Assembly (NCBI GenBank): GCA_026394015.1
Contig: JAPKZA010000441.1
Coordinates: forward strand, 1 to 37,356
DNA: 37,356 nt
From: Acidobacteriota bacterium
GTDB lineage: Bacteria; Acidobacteriota; Terriglobia; Bryobacterales; Bryobacteraceae
Reading direction: 5' to 3'
This document shows, piece after piece, positions 34,674-37,356 of the stretch (positions are counted from its first letter, which is position 1; each line of letters begins with the position of its first letter). Made by a program: the position numbers and the translations under genes. Under the pieces are notes generated by a model. That model had not been told where the DNA came from. It did not search any database and saw only the letters and a program-made list of their open reading frames with translations.

Positions 34674-35689
34674 CCGAGTAGGGCGGCGATTTTGTCGGGA
34701 TCGTTCGGGACGACAGTGGGGGCGTTTCCGAATGTTGACCGGAGGTGGTTTCCGTGGGGGGCTTTGAGGGTGCCGGTGTATGTAATCTGGGTCTTTCAGG
34801 ACGTTGCCGGTGAGGACCGCGACGACGTCGGTATCGGCCCGCATGGTTCCTGCAGCGACTAACTTCTTGATACCGGCGACGGTGGCGGCGCTGGCGGGTT
34901 CGCAGCCGCTGCCGCAGGTGCCGATGACGGCTTTGGTGTCGTTCAGTGGCCCGTTCGACGACGGCGAGGCGTTGGAGTTCCGAGGTCAAGCAGTTCGCGG
35001 AGGGCTTTGCCGTATGCGCTGACGTTGCCGAGGTTTCCGCCCGGGAGGACGATCCAATCGGGTACTTTCCAATCGCCTGATCGAGCATTTCGATGACGAT
35101 CGACTTTTGGACTTCGATGCGGAAGGGGTTGACTGAATTCAAAAGATAGATGCCGAGGCGTTCGGCGAGGACGCGAACAAGGGTTAGGATCTGATCGAAG
35201 TTGGCTTCGACCTGGAGGGTTCGCGCCCCGTAATCGAGGGCTCGGGAGAGCTTGCCGAAGGCGATGTATCCGCTCGGGATAAAGGTGATGGGCTCGAGGC
35301 CGGCGGTGGCGGCGTAGGCGGCCATGGAGACGCAGGCGACGCGCGTCAGGCCGAGGCGTCGCAGGTTATGCCGTTATCCTTAAACCTTCCGGTGGGGTTG
35401 TAGCCCAGGTGCTGGAAGGCGACGCCGGAGAGGAGCGGGGTGTTGCCTTCAAGCAAGGTGACCCCGTGTTCGAAGCCATCGAAGAGATGGAGCACTTCGC
35501 GGTAGCGTCAAAGGCCGGAAGCATCGAGGGGGGTGTTGGAGAGTCGGCGCTCGCGCCATAGCTGCTTCTAGCCTTGAGCGGCGGCGCGACCGTAGTCGAT
35601 CTGCGCTTCGAGCAGGCATAGAGCACTTCGGTGGACGCATACGGGGCGCGGCACTCGGGATTGAAACAGATCAGGCGAGAGGACGTGAT
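34670..35689 (-). pseudogene. thrC: Decayed threonine synthase gene
   Basis: Pieces of threonine synthase lie in three frames. From the 5' end: a zinc-ribbon start CFNPECRAPYASTEVLYAC, missing its second CxxC with a frame change near 35610; LWRERRL...HLGYNPTGRFKDNG with the PLP lysine, interrupted by in-frame TAG (35568-35570) and TGA (35508-35510, in place of a Trp); then [19 protein letters not shown] after a small deletion near 35365. Next comes a good block to LDQAIGK, followed by a one-base loss near 35065, [18 protein letters not shown], a large loss near 34965, IGTCGSGCEPASAATVAG and a frameshift near 34783. It ends YTGTLKAPHGNH and DKIAALLG. No functional product is possible. The 5' limit is approximate, since an original ATG may have become ATC at 35689. 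Nonsense changes plus indels argue for real decay more than sequencing error. Confidence 0.85.
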
Positions 35690-35757
35690 TACACCGACTA
35701 AGCCAATGTTCAACCAATATTCACGGATTATTGACAAAGCATTGCTAGGTTTGGAGG

Positions 35758-37356
35758 ATGAGATTTCTATTCCTGCTCGCCGTAGCGCTTCCTACGTGCT
35801 GGGCACAGTTCGATTCAGCCGTGATCCTCGGCACGATCCGAGACCAGCGTGGCGGCGTCCTCTCCGGCGCCACGGTAACCGCGAAAAACAAGCAGACGGG
35901 CTTGACCGTCGTCGCAAAAACCGATGAGAAAGGCGATTATCTTTTCCCGACCGTTAAGATCGGCAGCTACCAAGTCAGCGCCGAGGCGGCGGGCTTTTCG
36001 AAGACCCAAGTGGACGAGATTCGGTTGACCGTTGAGGCCCGGCAGCGCATTGATTTGACGCTTTCGGTTGGAACCGTGGCGGAGACGGTGACCGTTGAAG
36101 CGACGAACCCGCTGCTTGAAACCGACTCGAGTTCGAAGGGCCAGATCATTGGCCAGCAGACGATTGTGGGCTTGCCGCTGCAGGGTCGCTCCTATGCGAA
36201 TCTGGCGCTACTGGTGCCGGGCGTTCGGCAGTCGCAGTCTGGCAATTCGGGTGATATTTCTACGCGCCGCGAAGGTTCTTATAATGTGAACGGATTGCGC
36301 AGCGTGTTCAACAACTTCTTGCTGGATGGCGTCGATAACAACTTCTACGGCACGACCAATCAGGGTTATTCGAATCAGGCGATTCAGCCTTCGCCGGACT
36401 CGGTGGCTGAGTTCCGCATGTCGATTAACGCTTACACGGCAGAATATGGTCGCACCGGTGGCGCCGTGATGAACGTGAGTACGCGGTCTGGCACAAACCA
36501 GTTTCACGGCAGCGCTTGGGAGTTCCTGCAGAATACGAAGATGAACGCGACTGGGTTCTTTAAGCCGGTTGACCTTCGCAAGCCGCAGTCAAATCGGAAC
36601 CAGTTCGGTTTTACTTTTGGCGGTCCGATTGTGAAGGACCGGACGTTTTTCTTTGCTGACTTCGAGGGTAGCCGGTGGATTCAGTCGCCGTTCGGTTTGG
36701 CTTCACTGCCGAGCCTTACGCAGCGCCAAGGGATTCTACCGAATGATGTTCGGATTCCGATCAACTATCGGGATGCGGATGGACGCCAAGTGACGGCGGG
36801 AACGATTATCCCGGCTGGGCAGCCGGTGCCGATGACCGCGTTGGCTCGCCGCGTGATGGCCGAACTGCCGGCTCCGAACCGGGTGGGTGGCGGGGCACTG
36901 GGCGTGGCCAACAACTTCGGTGGCTTTGCTCGGAATCAATTGTTCGACGACAAGGGCGCGATCAAGCTGGACCACACGATTTCGGCGCGGTTGAGCTCGT
37001 TCTTTCGTTACAGCCAACGGCGGCAGGATATTGAACAGCCGGGCTTGGTTACTGGCTTTTCAGGTGGTAATGCCCTGGGCTTTTTGAACACCTACAACCA
37101 GCAGGGCATTATGGGCTTGACGTTTACCAAGTCGCCGACTGAGGTAATCGAATATCGGTTCTCGGTTACGCGGCTGGGGATGGATCGGTTGCCGGCGCTG
37201 GTGGGTGGGCAGAGCATGCAGGACCTGTTTGGCATCTCCGGACTGCCGACGGGTGATCGGGTTCGGGGTGGCGTGACTCCGCAGGATATTGTTGGCTTTG
37301 CGCGACTCGGTCGGCAGTCGACCAATCCGCAGGCCCAGTTTCCGACGACGATTAAC
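35758..37356 (+). CDS. TonB-dependent receptor, Oar-like (partial, right edge)
   Basis: The frame is open for 533 codons to the end of the window. It starts with a signal peptide (MRFLFLLAVALPTCWAQ), then a carboxypeptidase-regulatory-like domain (about 20-110: ILGTIRDQRGGVLSGATVTA), a plug (about 115-235, with GLPLQGRSYANLALLVPGV, VNGLRSVFNNFLLDGVDNN and STRSGTNQFHGSAWEFLQ) and the first barrel strands. It is the same family as the receptor at 15-18 kb but not a close duplicate. GGAGG (35753-35757) touches the ATG with no spacer, which is unusual. TTGACA lies at 35731-35736, but no -10 box at the right distance precedes the ATG. The substrate is unknown. Confidence 0.92.
   Translation, partial: MRFLFLLAVALPTCWAQFDSAVILGTIRDQRGGVLSGATVTAKNKQTGLTVVAKTDEKGDYLFPTVKIGSYQVSAEAAGFSKTQVDEIRLTVEARQRIDLTLSVGTVAETVTVEATNPLLETDSSSKGQIIGQQTIVGLPLQGRSYANLALLVPGVRQSQSGNSGDISTRREGSYNVNGLRSVFNNFLLDGVDNNFYGTTNQGYSNQAIQPSPDSVAEFRMSINAYTAEYGRTGGAVMNVSTRSGTNQFHGSAWEFLQNTKMNATGFFKPVDLRKPQSNRNQFGFTFGGPIVKDRTFFFADFEGSRWIQSPFGLASLPSLTQRQGILPNDVRIPINYRDADGRQVTAGTIIPAGQPVPMTALARRVMAELPAPNRVGGGALGVANNFGGFARNQLFDDKGAIKLDHTISARLSSFFRYSQRRQDIEQPGLVTGFSGGNALGFLNTYNQQGIMGLTFTKSPTEVIEYRFSVTRLGMDRLPALVGGQSMQDLFGISGLPTGDRVRGGVTPQDIVGFARLGRQSTNPQAQFPTTIN

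Overview
The window looks like chromosomal DNA from an Acidobacteriota bacterium of the Solibacter/Bryobacter type. This is inferred from families, not from a marker gene. The evidence is two Oar-like TonB-dependent receptors with an N-terminal carboxypeptidase-regulatory domain, a secreted Ig/BACON-type protein ending in a TIGR03437-like domain, a short protein with the 'NRANAQKSTGPRT' motif, a DUF6599-like protein next to secA, and high GC throughout. I see no rRNA, tRNA, CRISPR array, intact mobile element or phage gene.

Layout: 340-1170 is a short conserved hypothetical gene. 1220-4114 is a vitamin B6 block in which a MocR/PdxR-type regulator precedes pdxS and pdxT (PLP synthase) on the same strand. 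8003-4109 on the minus strand holds a large secreted repeat protein broken by a one-base frameshift, followed by a small M14-like protein. 8044-13311 is a compact run: glutamate dehydrogenase, mutS, anmK and a small secreted NTF2-like protein. 13300-15244 holds a conserved hypothetical, an Lrp/AsnC regulator and another hypothetical. 15241-19639 pairs an Oar-like receptor with two divergent PepSY-type membrane proteins, as expected for ferric-siderophore or similar uptake. A two-lobed secreted esterase-like protein, a helical-repeat protein and a HEAT-repeat protein follow. 23495-27423 is secA plus an overlapping membrane-anchored protein.

27424-27740 is the only long intergenic region between intact genes. 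It holds tandem 11-bp DnaA-box-like repeats, a long inverted repeat and a small transcription unit (sigma70-like promoter, about 120 nt, intrinsic terminator) that does not look protein coding. To its right are a purple-acid-phosphatase-like enzyme, a DUF3299 lipoprotein, an alpha/beta hydrolase, a DsbD-like transporter, an M28 peptidase, a decayed threonine synthase gene (thrC) and a second Oar-like receptor cut by the right edge.

Global patterns: six of seven convergent gene pairs overlap at their stop codons, often through a shared YTAR tetranucleotide. Divergent starts can lie only 9-14 bp apart. The plus strand changes from C-rich to G-rich between about 6 and 10 kb regardless of gene direction, which resembles a replication-origin or inversion-type skew switch. 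The best candidates for something undescribed are the 27.4-27.7 kb intergenic RNA/repeat region and the palindrome that contains both start codons at 13.7 kb.
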